Origin: Salinicola endophyticus
Lineage (GTDB): Bacteria > Pseudomonadota > Gammaproteobacteria > Pseudomonadales > Halomonadaceae
Assembly (NCBI RefSeq): GCF_003206575.1
Contig: NZ_PZJO01000009.1
Coordinates: 130,345 to 194,344 of the forward strand
Direction of reading: 5' to 3'
Length of the DNA stretch: 64,000 nucleotides
Position numbers and translations under genes: made by a program
Shown here: positions 45,196 to 57,941 of the stretch, piece by piece
How positions within the stretch are numbered: position 1 is the stretch's first letter
How the letters are laid out: each line of letters begins with the position of its first letter
The notes under the pieces: model-generated
What the model was told of the DNA's origin: nothing
What the model saw: the letters and a program-made list of their open reading frames with translations, nothing else
Databases searched by the model: none

Positions 45196-47340
45196 ATGCC
45201 CATCGACGACGACGCTCCCCTCGGCCGGACCGCCGGCCAGGCGCCGCAAGCCACGCAGGTGGTCGACTTCAGCGCAGCGTCATCGCCGTCGACGGGTCAT
45301 GACACGCCACGCAACTGGCCGCTGGATGCACTGACGATACTCGGCCTGGTTCCCTGGCACTGGTCGCTCCCCGACGCCTTCTGCCGGCTGTTCTCGCCGA
45401 GCGTGCAGCATGACACGGCACCGACTCAGCTGAACTTTCGCGAGCTGCTGCGCTCGATGGTGCCAGCAGAGCGTCAGCGCCTGCTGCATCAGTGGCGACG
45501 CCTGATCTGCGGTCTCGACGACCGCTTCGATCTCACCCTGCAGCCCGACGGTCGTTACCCCGAGCTGCGCTGGCGAATCCGCGGCGCGGTGACACTGCGT
45601 ACCCCGGAGGGCCACCCGCTGGCCGCCGCCGGCATGCGTGAGGTGGTGGCCGAAGAGAACGTCTGCGATATCGGCAGTCGCGTGCGCGCCCATGCGTTCG
45701 TTGCCTCCCGCGACCCGATGCTGGTGGTCGGCGAACAGTGGCAGATTCTCGAGGCCAACGACGCCTTTCTCGAACTCGGCAACCGCCCCCTCAGCGACAT
45801 GCTCGGCCGCCCGCTGCACCACTATGTCAGCGCCAATGCGCTCTCCTCGCCACCCGCCACGGCGGTCAGTCGCGAACGCAGCCACCATCATGAAGGGGTG
45901 TTCGATGCCGGTAGCGGCGACGCCATCCCCGTCGAGCTGACGCTGAGCGACTTCACCCTCGGCGACAGCAGCCAGGTCCACTATATCGCCGTGCTGCGCG
46001 ACATCTCGGCACGCAAGCGCTCGGAGCGCGAGCTGGAGCACCTGGCGAGCATCGACACCCTGACCCAGCTGCCCAACCGCGCCACCCTGCAGTACGCGCT
46101 CCAGCGTCAACTGCGCCAGATATCGCCGATCCACGCCCTGGCGGTGCTGTTCATCGATCTCGACGGCTTCAAGCACATCAATGACTCGCTCGGCCACCAG
46201 GCCGGCGATACCCTGCTGCGGATCATGGTCAAGCGCCTGCGCGCCACCCTGCGCAGCCGCGATCTGATTGCGCGCTGGGGCGGCGACGAGTTCGTGGTGG
46301 TGATCGACGTGGGCAGCGATCGCCAGCTGGCTCCCCATATCTCTCGGCGCCTGCTGGAAGTCCTGGCCCAGCCAATGGTGATCGGCGGTCATCAGATCAG
46401 CGTCACCGCCAGTATCGGCATCGTCCACGCCCCGTTCGACGGCAAGGACAGCGAGACCCTGCTCAAGCATGCCGACGTTGCCATGTACGCGGCCAAGGAC
46501 AGGGGCAAGAACGCCTTTGCGCTCTATCACGACCAGCTCAAGCACCACGATCTGGAAAAGATGTCGATGCTCTCGCAGCTGCGCGACGCGATCGTGCAAG
46601 AGACGCTCGACTTCCTGGTCCAACCCAAGTTCGACCAGCATAGCCAGATCGTCGGCGCCGAACTGCTGGCCCGCTGGCACACCGAGAGCCACGGCCAGGT
46701 GCCCCCCAGCACCTTCGTCCCCCTGGCCGAGCACAACGGCATGGCGAGCGCACTCGGCACCCTGGCAATCGAGCACGCGGCGCGCTGTGCGGCGAAGCTG
46801 GCGGCCAACGGCCACCCCATTCCCGTGGCGGTCAACATCTCGGCGCTGCACGTGATGGACGAAGCGCTACCGGAAACCCTGCGCAGCGCCTGCCGCCGCC
46901 ACGCCATCCCCACCGATCTGATCGAACTGGAAGTGACCGAATCGGTCTTCCTGGAGAATACCCGGGCCCCCGAGGCGCGTATCGAGAAGCTGCGCCGCCA
47001 GGGCTTTCGCGTGGCCATGGACGACTTCGGGGCTGGCTACTCGTCGCTGGGCTATCTCAAGCGCCTGCCGTTCGACACCATCAAGATCGACCGCAGTTTC
47101 CTCAGCGACCTGGAGGCCGATCTGCGCTCGCGTCACCTGCTCGAGGGTATCGTGGGGCTGTGCGAACTGCTCGGCATGGAGACTATCGCCGAGGGGGTCG
47201 AGACACAGGCCCAGTGGCAGTTGCTGCAGGCACTGGGCATCAAGCGCTACCAGGGCTTCTACCTGGGGCGCCCGATGGCCACCGACGCCCTGCTCGAGCG
47301 TCTCGGCGTGCACGCCGACGAGGCTGGCCGCGCCCGCTGA
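45196..47340 (+). CDS. PAS-GGDEF-EAL c-di-GMP turnover protein
   Basis: 714 residues, no membrane helix. N-terminal sensory half: a degenerate PAS-like region (~45-150) and a PAS domain (~170-275; DPMLVVGEQWQILEANDAF, VLRDISARKRSERELEHL linker). GGDEF domain with intact GGDEF (362-366) and an RSRD inhibitory I-site five residues before it. EAL domain with ELL at 489-491 (the metal-binding Glu is kept), and EVTES, MDDFGAGYSSL, IKIDRSF and ETIAEGVET all present. Both synthesis and hydrolysis are possible; which dominates cannot be read off. The upstream sigma-28-like promoter suggests expression with flagellar late genes, as for E. coli PdeH. Confidence 0.92.
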   Translation: MPIDDDAPLGRTAGQAPQATQVVDFSAASSPSTGHDTPRNWPLDALTILGLVPWHWSLPDAFCRLFSPSVQHDTAPTQLNFRELLRSMVPAERQRLLHQWRRLICGLDDRFDLTLQPDGRYPELRWRIRGAVTLRTPEGHPLAAAGMREVVAEENVCDIGSRVRAHAFVASRDPMLVVGEQWQILEANDAFLELGNRPLSDMLGRPLHHYVSANALSSPPATAVSRERSHHHEGVFDAGSGDAIPVELTLSDFTLGDSSQVHYIAVLRDISARKRSERELEHLASIDTLTQLPNRATLQYALQRQLRQISPIHALAVLFIDLDGFKHINDSLGHQAGDTLLRIMVKRLRATLRSRDLIARWGGDEFVVVIDVGSDRQLAPHISRRLLEVLAQPMVIGGHQISVTASIGIVHAPFDGKDSETLLKHADVAMYAAKDRGKNAFALYHDQLKHHDLEKMSMLSQLRDAIVQETLDFLVQPKFDQHSQIVGAELLARWHTESHGQVPPSTFVPLAEHNGMASALGTLAIEHAARCAAKLAANGHPIPVAVNISALHVMDEALPETLRSACRRHAIPTDLIELEVTESVFLENTRAPEARIEKLRRQGFRVAMDDFGAGYSSLGYLKRLPFDTIKIDRSFLSDLEADLRSRHLLEGIVGLCELLGMETIAEGVETQAQWQLLQALGIKRYQGFYLGRPMATDALLERLGVHADEAGRAR

Positions 47341-47384
47341 GGCGGGCTAAGGTAGAGCCCCCAACCGCCGCCCGAGAGTCCTGC

Positions 47385-48269
47385 ATGTCGTTGACCCTGA
47401 GTCTGGTCGCCCCGGCCTCGTTCACCGCTCCCGATCTTCTCGATCAGGCCGCCGAGGCGCTGGCCGAGCTGGATATCGGCGTGCGCTTTCCGCCTCGTCT
47501 GCAGGTGCGCTGTCGTTATCTCGCCGGAGACGTGGCCCACCGCCTGGGGGTGCTGCAGGCCGCCTACGCCGACCCCGACACCGACGCCGTATGGGCCGTG
47601 CGCGGCGGTTATGGCTGCGCCCATCTGGCTACCGAGATCGACTGGTCACGGCTGCCGCCCAAGCCGCTGATCGGCTACTCCGATCTCAGTGTGCTGCTGA
47701 GCCAGTGCCAGCGCCACGGCTTGCCGGCGATCCACGGTCCGGTGATGAAGGAGGGGCTCAAGCTGGTGGCCGAAGACCCGACGGTACGCGCCGCCAGCCG
47801 CCGTGACCTGGAGGCCCTCAAGGGCCTGCTGCGGGGTGCGGTACCCGCCAGCGTGGCGCTGACAGCGATCACCGCGAGGCCCGAGCACCGCAGCAGTGGC
47901 CCACTGGTGGGAGGCAATCTGGCGGTGCTGGCGAGCCTGGCCGGCACGCCGCTGGCGTTTCGTGCACCGCCGGGCGCGATCGTGATCCTCGAGGATGTCG
48001 GCGAGCCCTACTACCGCCTTGAGCGCGATCTGTGGCAGCTGGCGTACTCCGGCGCCCTCGACGCGGCAAGCGCGGTCTGCCTGGGCACCTTCGAAGGCTG
48101 TGAACCCTACGCCGATCTGCGCCTGGAGACGCTGTTCGAGACCTGGCTGACACCGCGTGGCATTCCGCTGTTCAGCGGCCTGCCCATCGGCCACGGCCGC
48201 GACAACCTGCCCTGGCGTTACGGTGCGACGGCCAGCATTATCGACTCACGCCTGCACTTCTCGGCCTGA
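47385..48269 (+). CDS. ldcA: LD-carboxypeptidase (muramoyltetrapeptide carboxypeptidase, S66 family)
   Basis: 294 residues. Cytosolic enzyme of murein recycling that removes the terminal D-Ala from released tetrapeptides. Nucleophile region AVRGGYGCAHLATEIDW (GGYG turn; the following conserved Ser position is Cys/Ala-like and worth checking), SDLSVLLSQCQ, IHGPV, GPLVGGNLAVLASLAGTP, the catalytic Glu in ILEDVGEPYYRLERDL, and the catalytic His in IGHGRDNLPWRYG. The ATG at 47385 has GAGAG upstream. It lies 44 bp after the GGDEF-EAL gene on the same strand. Confidence 0.88.
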   Translation: MSLTLSLVAPASFTAPDLLDQAAEALAELDIGVRFPPRLQVRCRYLAGDVAHRLGVLQAAYADPDTDAVWAVRGGYGCAHLATEIDWSRLPPKPLIGYSDLSVLLSQCQRHGLPAIHGPVMKEGLKLVAEDPTVRAASRRDLEALKGLLRGAVPASVALTAITARPEHRSSGPLVGGNLAVLASLAGTPLAFRAPPGAIVILEDVGEPYYRLERDLWQLAYSGALDAASAVCLGTFEGCEPYADLRLETLFETWLTPRGIPLFSGLPIGHGRDNLPWRYGATASIIDSRLHFSA

Positions 48270-48285
48270 GCACTCCCCGCAACGA

Positions 48286-48318
48286 CACACGGCGCCACCC
48301 GAAGGATGGCGCCGTGTG
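48286..48318. terminator. 12-bp hairpin between convergent ldcA and YbhB-like genes
   Basis: CACACGGCGCCA (48286-48297) and TGGCGCCGTGTG (48307-48318) with a 9-nt loop. Placed 16 bp past the ldcA stop and 28 bp past the opposing stop; usable in both directions, without a T-run. Confidence 0.75.
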
Positions 48319-48346
48319 CCTTCGACGCAATGACGGCAGACCTCAC

Positions 48347-48823
48347 TCAGTCACGCCGATAGGTCCCGACCAGCCGGCTCATGCCCAGAATGTGCGGCTC
48401 CAGCTCATTGAGCAGTTCGCGTTGGGTCAACCCCTCGGGCAGCTCGGTCAGGGTATCCAGCGCCAGTACCCAGAAATAGTACTGGTGCACCCCGTGGCCT
48501 TCCGGCGGCATGGGCCCGCCGTAGCCGACGGCACCACCATCGTTGACGCCGGCAGTACCCTGCCGGGTATCTTCCTCGAGTGACGTCACATCCGCCGCCA
48601 GGTTGTAGAGCAGCCAGTGCACATAGCCGTAGCTGCCATCCTTGACCAGCGGCGCATCCGGGTCGTGGCAGATGACCGCGAACCCCTGGGTGCCCGCCGG
48701 TGCATCCCGCCAGCTCAAGACAGGAGAGAGATCCTCACCCTCCGCCGAGTGACGTTTGGGAATGGCCGCATTCGGCGCGAAGGCGGTACTTTCGACGTGC
48801 ATGCTCGACGGTGCAAAAGGCAT
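48347..48823 (-). CDS. YbhB/YbcL-family protein (PEBP/Raf-kinase-inhibitor-like)
   Basis: 158 residues. Bacterial PEBP fold proteins bind phospholipid-like ligands; their role is unclear. Marks: LSPVLSWRDAPAGTQGFAVICHDPDAP, GYVHWLLYNLAADVTSL, and GGPMPPEGHGVHQYYFWVLALD, which has the HGxHxYxF ligand-site signature. The ATG at 48823 has AGGAG upstream; the longer open frame before it is not supported. About 285 bp separate it from fadA's end, with no gene seen there. Confidence 0.9.
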   Translation of the reverse strand: MPFAPSSMHVESTAFAPNAAIPKRHSAEGEDLSPVLSWRDAPAGTQGFAVICHDPDAPLVKDGSYGYVHWLLYNLAADVTSLEEDTRQGTAGVNDGGAVGYGGPMPPEGHGVHQYYFWVLALDTLTELPEGLTQRELLNELEPHILGMSRLVGTYRRD

Positions 48824-49065
48824 GGGGTAGCTCTCCTGAGAAGCGATGAACGGTGACGCCGACGCGTCTGCTGGTCTATCAGAGGTGGTGGCGCCGGCGT
48901 GAGATTCAACCCGACCGTGAAACTCAACACGACATAGAACGGCTCGACGACGCGCCAGGAGTGATGTCGTGCCGCGGGCCATACCCGCATGAGGGCAGCC
49001 AGGGACGCAGCGCCCGCCAACAGTATGACGCCAGCAGCTCGCGTCCACGAGCTGCCGGCGTCGGA

Positions 49066-49090
49066 TGCCGCAGCCTGAGGTGCTACGGCA
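49066..49090 (-). terminator. 9-bp hairpin after fadA
   Basis: TGCCGCAGC-CTGAGGT-GCTACGGCA, 18 bp beyond the fadA stop on the minus strand, with one wobble pair and no T-run. Likely 3' end structure of the fadBA mRNA. Confidence 0.5.
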
Positions 49091-49108
49091 GAGTCACGAA
49101 CTACGCGA

Positions 49109-52479
<3,371 letters not shown>

Positions 52480-52891
52480 GGGATTCTCCGTGCCATGACT
52501 GCGAAACCACCTTCGGGATCAGCCCCGAAAGCGAATCATACGAGCGTTTGAATATCACCAGCTTGAGCCGCCCAGAGGGTAGCGTCAAGCTCAACCAAAG
52601 TCGTGACCAGCCCCGGACGAGGCCAGGGCCCGTCGAGCCCTGCCCCCGTCCGCGCCGGTCCGGGTCATGCCCCCGCAGGCAAGGCGATAGGCCGCGCGGG
52701 GTGGCCCAGCCGAAGAATCAGAGGCCATGCGTTGGCAATGCTGCGCCGACGCTCGCGACAGTCGCACCAGAACACGCCCGTCGCGGTGCCTTGGCTTACC
52801 ACCCCATGGCACAATGTCGCGGCCGCGACTGGGGTCTCGACAGGCCCGGGCATGACGCTCCGCGGAACCGGCGTCTCTCAGCGTAGGCCAA
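52480..52891. other. 412-bp divergent region fadB / DUF5924 gene
   Basis: Contains the fadB leader hairpin (CCTTCGGG 52510-52517 with CCCGAAAG 52524-52531), the fadB promoter and the promoter of the plus-strand membrane protein. No protein-like ORF or clear operator pair was recognised. The plus-strand half (52600-52860) is GC-rich and featureless to my reading. Confidence 0.5.
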
Positions 52892-54067
52892 GTGAGTCGA
52901 CGCGCCCCGCGGGACATCTACAACGAGGACGTTTTCATCGTGATCGATAACGAGATCGCGCTCCCCGCCAGGCTTGCCTGGCTGGAGCCGCTCATCGCCC
53001 GGCTGCAGCGCTATCTGTGGCTGTGGCCGCCCATTGCTTTCGTCCTGGGCCTGCTAGGGTTCTTCCTGGTCAACCGCCAGCAGTGGCTGGGCGCCGTGCT
53101 GGCGATAGGCCTGTTGCTGACCTGGCTTTTGCTGATCGTCGAGAGCGTGGCCAGCCGCTGGCTCTCGCGGCGGGGCAGACAGACCGGCCTGCCCCGCGCG
53201 GTGACCACCTTCATCACCCAGGTGGTGCACCAGGAGACGCTCTTCTTCTGCCTGCCTTTCTTCCTGGCGACCACGATCTGGGCCAGCGGCCAGGCGCTGT
53301 TCACCGGCCTGATGGTGGGCTGCGCGCTGCTGGCGATTCTCGACCCGCTCTACTTCGGCCTCTCCCAACGCCACCGCTGGCTCTACTTTCTGCTCCACTC
53401 GCTGTGCGTGTTCGTGGTCATGCTGGTGACGCTGCCGATCATGTTCAGCCTGACCACCGGCGAGAGCCTGGTGCTGGCGATCGCCGCCATGACCTTCTTC
53501 AGTCTGCCCAGCCTGATCGGCCTGCTGCGCCCCGCCGGCGCGGTACGCTGGCTGGCGATGTTCGGCCTGCTGATCCTGCTCGGCGGCCTGGCCTGGAGCG
53601 GACGTGCCTGGATTCCGCCGGCGACGCTGTGGCTCTCGGGCAGCGCGCTCTCGCCGGGCTTCGACACCGCCACCCGAACGCCCCGCGGGGAGATGGTATT
53701 GACGCCGGAGAACCTGCGCGCCCGCGGTCTCTACGCCTACACCGCCATTCGCGCCCCGCGCGGCCTGCGCGAGAAGATCTATCACGTCTGGCGCCACGAT
53801 GGCCGGGTGGTGGAGCGTATCGCACTGATCATCCACGGCGGCCGCGATCAGGGCTATCGTGCCTGGACCCACAAGCAGAACTTCAGCGGCGATGTCAGCG
53901 GGCGCTGGCAGATCGACGTCACCACCGCGGTGGGCCAGCGTATCGGCACCTTGCGTTTCACCGTGGCCGACGACGCCGACGCCACCCACGCCGACGGGCG
54001 TATCCATCGGCCTCCGGGCATCCCCGGCTGGAACATTCGCCATCTGCTCGGTAGCCGCGGCGAGTGA
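52892..54067 (+). CDS. DUF5924/DUF2914 membrane protein
   Basis: 391 residues. Roughly seven membrane helices (~35-245) followed by a soluble C-terminal DUF2914 domain (~265-390; ARGLYAYTAIRAPRGLREKIYHVWRHDG, FSGDVSGRWQIDVTTAVGQRIGTLRFTV). This combination is known in marine and halophilic gammaproteobacteria but has no assigned function. The frame starts with GTG at 52892, in-frame GTG codons a little downstream are alternatives, so the first ~15 residues are uncertain. A helix-rich membrane part plus an external beta domain suggests an envelope sensor or assembly factor; that is a guess. Confidence 0.78.
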   Translation: MSRRAPRDIYNEDVFIVIDNEIALPARLAWLEPLIARLQRYLWLWPPIAFVLGLLGFFLVNRQQWLGAVLAIGLLLTWLLLIVESVASRWLSRRGRQTGLPRAVTTFITQVVHQETLFFCLPFFLATTIWASGQALFTGLMVGCALLAILDPLYFGLSQRHRWLYFLLHSLCVFVVMLVTLPIMFSLTTGESLVLAIAAMTFFSLPSLIGLLRPAGAVRWLAMFGLLILLGGLAWSGRAWIPPATLWLSGSALSPGFDTATRTPRGEMVLTPENLRARGLYAYTAIRAPRGLREKIYHVWRHDGRVVERIALIIHGGRDQGYRAWTHKQNFSGDVSGRWQIDVTTAVGQRIGTLRFTVADDADATHADGRIHRPPGIPGWNIRHLLGSRGE

Positions 54068-54144
54068 CCGCACGCGGCACGACTTGCATTATCCTGCAGC
54101 GCTTTGGAGAATGTTAGGACGTTCACGATTTTAGGTAATCCGCT

Positions 54145-54597
54145 ATGCCGCAACATATCGGCTTCAAACTGGCGCGCCTGCCGCGACTCTGGCGTGCCGT
54201 CATCGATGAACGCTTGGCGCCGCTGGGATTGACCCAGACTCGCTGGGTGACGCTCTACAACCTGCGCCGCATGGGTGGCGGCCAGGCGCAGTGCGACCTC
54301 GCCCGGGCGATCGGCGTCGAGGCCCCGTCACTGGTGCGCACGCTCGACCAGCTGGCCGAGCAGAATCTGATCGAGCGCCGACCCTGCGCCGAGGATCGCC
54401 GCACCAAGCGCCTGCATCTCACCGAAGAAGCGGCGCCGCTGCTGGAGCAGATCGAGGCGATCGTGGATGAGGTGCGTGACGAGATGCTGGCCGGTTTCAG
54501 CGAAGAGGATATGCGCACCTTCGAGAGCATGCTCGATCGCATCGAGAAGAACGGCGTCGCGCTACAGCGCCAGTCGGAGCAGAATCGGGCCGGCTGA
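54145..54597 (+). CDS. MarR/SlyA-family transcriptional regulator
   Basis: 150 residues. Winged-helix regulator: helix pair WRAVIDERLAPLGLTQTRWVTLYNL, recognition region QCDLARAIGVEAPSLVRTLDQLAEQNLI, wing RRPCAEDRRTKRLHLTEEA, and a C-terminal dimerisation helix. The sequence runs close to SlyA/HosA of enterics. SlyA proteins counter H-NS silencing and respond to small aromatic acids. It lies 77 bp after the DUF5924 gene and converges on a small membrane protein; targets unknown. Confidence 0.9.
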   Translation: MPQHIGFKLARLPRLWRAVIDERLAPLGLTQTRWVTLYNLRRMGGGQAQCDLARAIGVEAPSLVRTLDQLAEQNLIERRPCAEDRRTKRLHLTEEAAPLLEQIEAIVDEVRDEMLAGFSEEDMRTFESMLDRIEKNGVALQRQSEQNRAG

Positions 54598-54606
54598 GGC
54601 CGCCCT

Positions 54607-55128
54607 TCACGCTGGCCGGCCGGGCGGTGGCGCCGGGTTGCCACTGCCCGCGAGCGTATCCCGCATCGCCAGCCAGCTCGGCCATTCGCGCTCGAAGCGC
54701 GACAGTTCCACCGCCTCCTGCCACCACACGCACAGCGTATGCTGATGCGACTCCACCGCCAGCGCATCGTCGGGTAGCGTCTCTAGCCAGGTCTCGAGCG
54801 CCGCCAGGCGCGTGGCGTCGAGCGACGGCAGTGGGGCCTGCCGCCAGCGCCAACCCGCCGTCGCCGGAGCCAGGGCATCGCTGCCGGCGCGGTTTCTGAC
54901 CAAGGTGAAATCGCTGCCGGTGAGCGTGCCGGGGTAGCGCAGGCGATACCCGGCCAGCGGCAGATCCGGCTGCGCGATCGGCGCCTTGGCGAAGGAGAGC
55001 TCGCCGCCGTGCCCTTTGGCGTACCGCCGCAGGCGCCCACGTACCGACTCCGCCCGACTCGGGCGCAGCCACATCATCGGCGACAGTACCAACAGCACCG
55101 CCACCAGTAGAAATCCCAGTACCGCCAT
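54607..55128 (-). CDS. Hypothetical protein with one N-terminal membrane helix
   Basis: 173 residues. Not recognised. An N-terminal hydrophobic helix (VLGFLLVAVLLVLSPMMWL) is followed by a basic stretch and a soluble part with LAGYRLRYPGTL, FTLVRNRAGSDA, GWRWRQAPL and a Trp-rich C-terminus. It looks like a single-pass inner-membrane protein with a small cytosolic or periplasmic domain. It ends 9 bp from the end of the MarR gene (convergent). Coding bias and the membrane helix support a real gene. Confidence 0.65.
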   Translation of the reverse strand: MAVLGFLLVAVLLVLSPMMWLRPSRAESVRGRLRRYAKGHGGELSFAKAPIAQPDLPLAGYRLRYPGTLTGSDFTLVRNRAGSDALAPATAGWRWRQAPLPSLDATRLAALETWLETLPDDALAVESHQHTLCVWWQEAVELSRFEREWPSWLAMRDTLAGSGNPAPPPGRPA

Positions 55129-55328
55129 ACCACCTCTTCTCCCTGACCCCTGGTCCTGCCCACGACTTCGGGGTTTCGGTCATGTTTACAAAGCGTTGCG
55201 TACAACGCCGGCATGAACGATGATCGGCTGCGGCAGCATGCCGCGGCCAGCGCGCATCGCCGCCGTTGTACGCCCAATGGACCCAGCTTAGAGTGGGTAT
55301 TGTCATTCGCCGGATGGGGAGTTCACCC

Positions 55329-55784
55329 ATGAGCAACGAATATCACCACGTGCTGGTCGCTGTAGACCTCACCAAGGATTCGCACAAGGTGCTCGAGCGC
55401 GCGATTCCGATTGCCCGCCGCAATCAAGCCAAGCTCTCGATCATGCACACGCTGGAACCGCTCGGCTTCGCCTACGGCGGTGACATTCCGATGGATCTCA
55501 CCAGTATCCAGGATCAGCTGGACGAGCACGCCACGCAGCGTCTGGGCGATATCGCCGACCCCTACGATATCCCGCGCGAGGATCAGCATATCGTGGTGGG
55601 CATGCCCGACACCGAAATTCAGCGTTTCGCCAAGGATCACGGTGTCGATCTGATCGTGGTCGGCTCCCACGGCCGCCACGGCTTCGCGCTGCTGCTGGGC
55701 TCCACCTCCACCGGCGTGCTCCACGGTGCCGAGTGCGATGTGCTCGCGGTACGCGTGGGCAAGGATGGCGACAGCGTCGAATAA
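55329..55784 (+). CDS. Universal stress protein, UspA family
   Basis: 151 residues. Starts YHHVLVAVDLTKDSHKVLERA, typical of the UspA fold, and has the nucleotide-binding loop VGSHGRHGFALLLGSTS near the C-terminus, which suggests the ATP-binding class. ATG at 55329 after GGGGAG; the frame is open upstream but unsupported. Single gene; Usp proteins are induced by growth arrest and stress. Confidence 0.93.
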   Translation: MSNEYHHVLVAVDLTKDSHKVLERAIPIARRNQAKLSIMHTLEPLGFAYGGDIPMDLTSIQDQLDEHATQRLGDIADPYDIPREDQHIVVGMPDTEIQRFAKDHGVDLIVVGSHGRHGFALLLGSTSTGVLHGAECDVLAVRVGKDGDSVE

Positions 55785-55794
55785 CGCCTCAGGT

Positions 55795-55824
55795 GGCCCA
55801 CCGCACCCATGCGTGCGGTGGGCC
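55795..55824. terminator. 12-bp hairpin between convergent usp and uup
   Basis: GGCCCACCGCAC (55795-55806), loop CCATGC, GTGCGGTGGGCC (55813-55824). Eleven bp past the usp stop and 23 bp before the uup stop; bidirectional. Confidence 0.8.
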
Positions 55825-55847
55825 TCTGGCACTGCGACCTCGGCGCC

Positions 55848-57800
55848 TCAGCTCTCCCCTTCCGCCATCGCCTCCAGCGTCATCCAGCGCTCCATCGCCG
55901 CGTCCAGCTCGGCCTGGACCTGAGCCAGCGCCTCCAGCGTCTCGGTGACCTGGCCACTCTCCTGCTGATAGAAGGCAGGGTCGCTCATACGGGTCTCGAA
56001 CTCGGCCACCCGGGTCTCCAGTGCCTCGATCGTCGCCGGCAGCGCATCCAGCTCGCGCTGCAGCTTGTAGGAGAGTTTCTGGCGGCGCTTGTCCGTGGCC
56101 GCGGGCGCAGTCGACTGACTGGCGTCCCGCGCGCTGTCGCTTGCCTTGCCGGCACTGGCCTCAGCTGGGGGCGCGGCCGGCTGCTCCCAGGGCGCCGGCG
56201 GCAGCTTGCCACCCTGACGCACCCAGTCGCTGTAACCGCCGACGTACTCGCGCACCACACCCTCACCTTCGAACGCCAGCACGCCGGTGACCACGTTGTC
56301 CATGAAGGCGCGGTCGTGGGAGACCAGCAGCAGCGTGCCGTCGAAGTCCAGGAGCAGCTCCTCGAGCAGCTCCAGCGTCTCGACATCGAGATCGTTGGTG
56401 GGCTCGTCGAGCACCAGCACGTTGGCCGGCTGGGTGAACAGCTTGGCCAGCAGCAGGCGGTTGGACTCCCCGCCGGAGAGCGCGCGCACCGGCTGGCGGG
56501 CACGCTCGGGGGTGAACAGGAAATCCTGCAGATAGCTGATGACGTGCTTGTCCTTGCCGCCGACGCTGACCTTGTCGCTGCCCTGGGCAACGTTGTCGTA
56601 GACGCTCTTGTCGAGCTCGAGCCCGGCACGCAGCTGATCGAAGTAGGCCACGCTCAGGTTGGTGCCCAGCCTCACCTCACCGGCGCTCGGCGTCAGCTCA
56701 CCGAGCAGGATCTTGAGCAGGGTGGTCTTGCCGGCGCCGTTGCGCCCGATCAGCCCGATGCGGTCACCGCGCTGGATCTCCAGCGACAGATCACGAATGA
56801 CGATGCCGTCTCCCCCGCGGGCCTCGGCGTAGCCGTGGGTGACGCCCTTCAGCTCGACCACGCGCTTGCCGCTGCGCTCACCGCTGTCGACCTGGAACGA
56901 CGCCTTGCCGGTACGCTCGCGCCGTTGGGCCCGCTCATCGCGCATCTTCTCGAGCGCACGCACCCTTCCTTCGTTGCGCGTGCGCCGCGCCTTGATGCCC
57001 TGACGGATCCAGCTCTCTTCCTGGGCCAGCTTCTTGTCGAACTCGGCACGCTCACGCGCTTCGACCTCGAGCTCGTGCGCCTTCTGCGCCTGATAGGTGG
57101 CGTAGTCGCCGGGATAGCGCCCCAGACGCCCGCGATCCAGCTCGAGAATGGCGGTCGCCAGCCGCGACAGAAAGGCCCGGTCGTGGGTGATGAACAGTAC
57201 CGCGCCCTCGAACGCCAGCAGCTGTGTCTCTAGCCAGGCGATGGTATCGATGTCCAGATGGTTGGTGGGCTCATCGAGCAGCAGCAGGTCGGGGCCCGCG
57301 ACCATCGCCCGGGCCAGCGCCACACGCCGCCGCCAACCGCCGGAGAGGTCGCTCATCAGGGTATCCGCCGGCAGGCCCAGTCGGGTCAGCACGGTATCGA
57401 TACGCTGATGGAAGGACCAGCCGTCGAGCGCTTCGAGCCGGGTCTGCAGCGTTTCCAGACGGCGCATGTCGGGCTCGGCCTGGGCCACCAGCTGGTGATA
57501 CTCGGTCAGCAGGGCGCCGGTCTCCGGCAGCCCCTGGGCCACGACTTCGAAGATGGTCGCCTCGCCGGCATCCGGCAGGGCCTGCTCAAGTACGCCGATC
57601 TTGAGTCCAGGGGCGCGCCAGACATGGCCGTCGTCGGCCTGGTTGTCACCGGCGATCAGTCTCAACAGGGTCGACTTGCCGGTGCCGTTGCGTCCGACCA
57701 GCGCCAGGCGCTCGCCCTTCTCGATGACCAGATCGGCGCCATCCAGCAGGCTGTGGTGCCCGTAGGCGAGTTGCAGTTGTTCCAGGCGAAGCAGGGCCAC
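55848..57800 (-). CDS. uup: ABC-F family ATPase Uup
   Basis: 650 residues. Cytosolic twin-ATPase of the ABC-F group, which acts on ribosomes or branched DNA. Domain 1: GRNGTGKST and LSGGWRRRVALARA, LLLLDEPTNHLDI. Domain 2: GRNGAGKTT and LSGGESNRLLLAKL, VLVLDEPTNDLDV. The interdomain linker (ARERAEFDKKLAQEE) and a C-terminal coiled coil (~575-645) typical of Uup's DNA-binding tail are present. The GTG at 57800 has GAGAGGA six nt upstream and gives the family length; the open frame upstream is not used. Divergent from tatD. Confidence 0.94.
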   Translation of the reverse strand: MALLRLEQLQLAYGHHSLLDGADLVIEKGERLALVGRNGTGKSTLLRLIAGDNQADDGHVWRAPGLKIGVLEQALPDAGEATIFEVVAQGLPETGALLTEYHQLVAQAEPDMRRLETLQTRLEALDGWSFHQRIDTVLTRLGLPADTLMSDLSGGWRRRVALARAMVAGPDLLLLDEPTNHLDIDTIAWLETQLLAFEGAVLFITHDRAFLSRLATAILELDRGRLGRYPGDYATYQAQKAHELEVEARERAEFDKKLAQEESWIRQGIKARRTRNEGRVRALEKMRDERAQRRERTGKASFQVDSGERSGKRVVELKGVTHGYAEARGGDGIVIRDLSLEIQRGDRIGLIGRNGAGKTTLLKILLGELTPSAGEVRLGTNLSVAYFDQLRAGLELDKSVYDNVAQGSDKVSVGGKDKHVISYLQDFLFTPERARQPVRALSGGESNRLLLAKLFTQPANVLVLDEPTNDLDVETLELLEELLLDFDGTLLLVSHDRAFMDNVVTGVLAFEGEGVVREYVGGYSDWVRQGGKLPPAPWEQPAAPPAEASAGKASDSARDASQSTAPAATDKRRQKLSYKLQRELDALPATIEALETRVAEFETRMSDPAFYQQESGQVTETLEALAQVQAELDAAMERWMTLEAMAEGES

Positions 57801-57941
57801 GTTGATCCTCTCGGTGGTGATGCATGCATGATCGGCGGCCATTGTACCCTGCCCGAGCGGCAGCACCGATAGCGGGCTGCACTCGCGGGGCCGGCGTTTT
57901 ACAATGGTCGGCTTCGAAACACCCACTGCAAGGAGTGCCGC

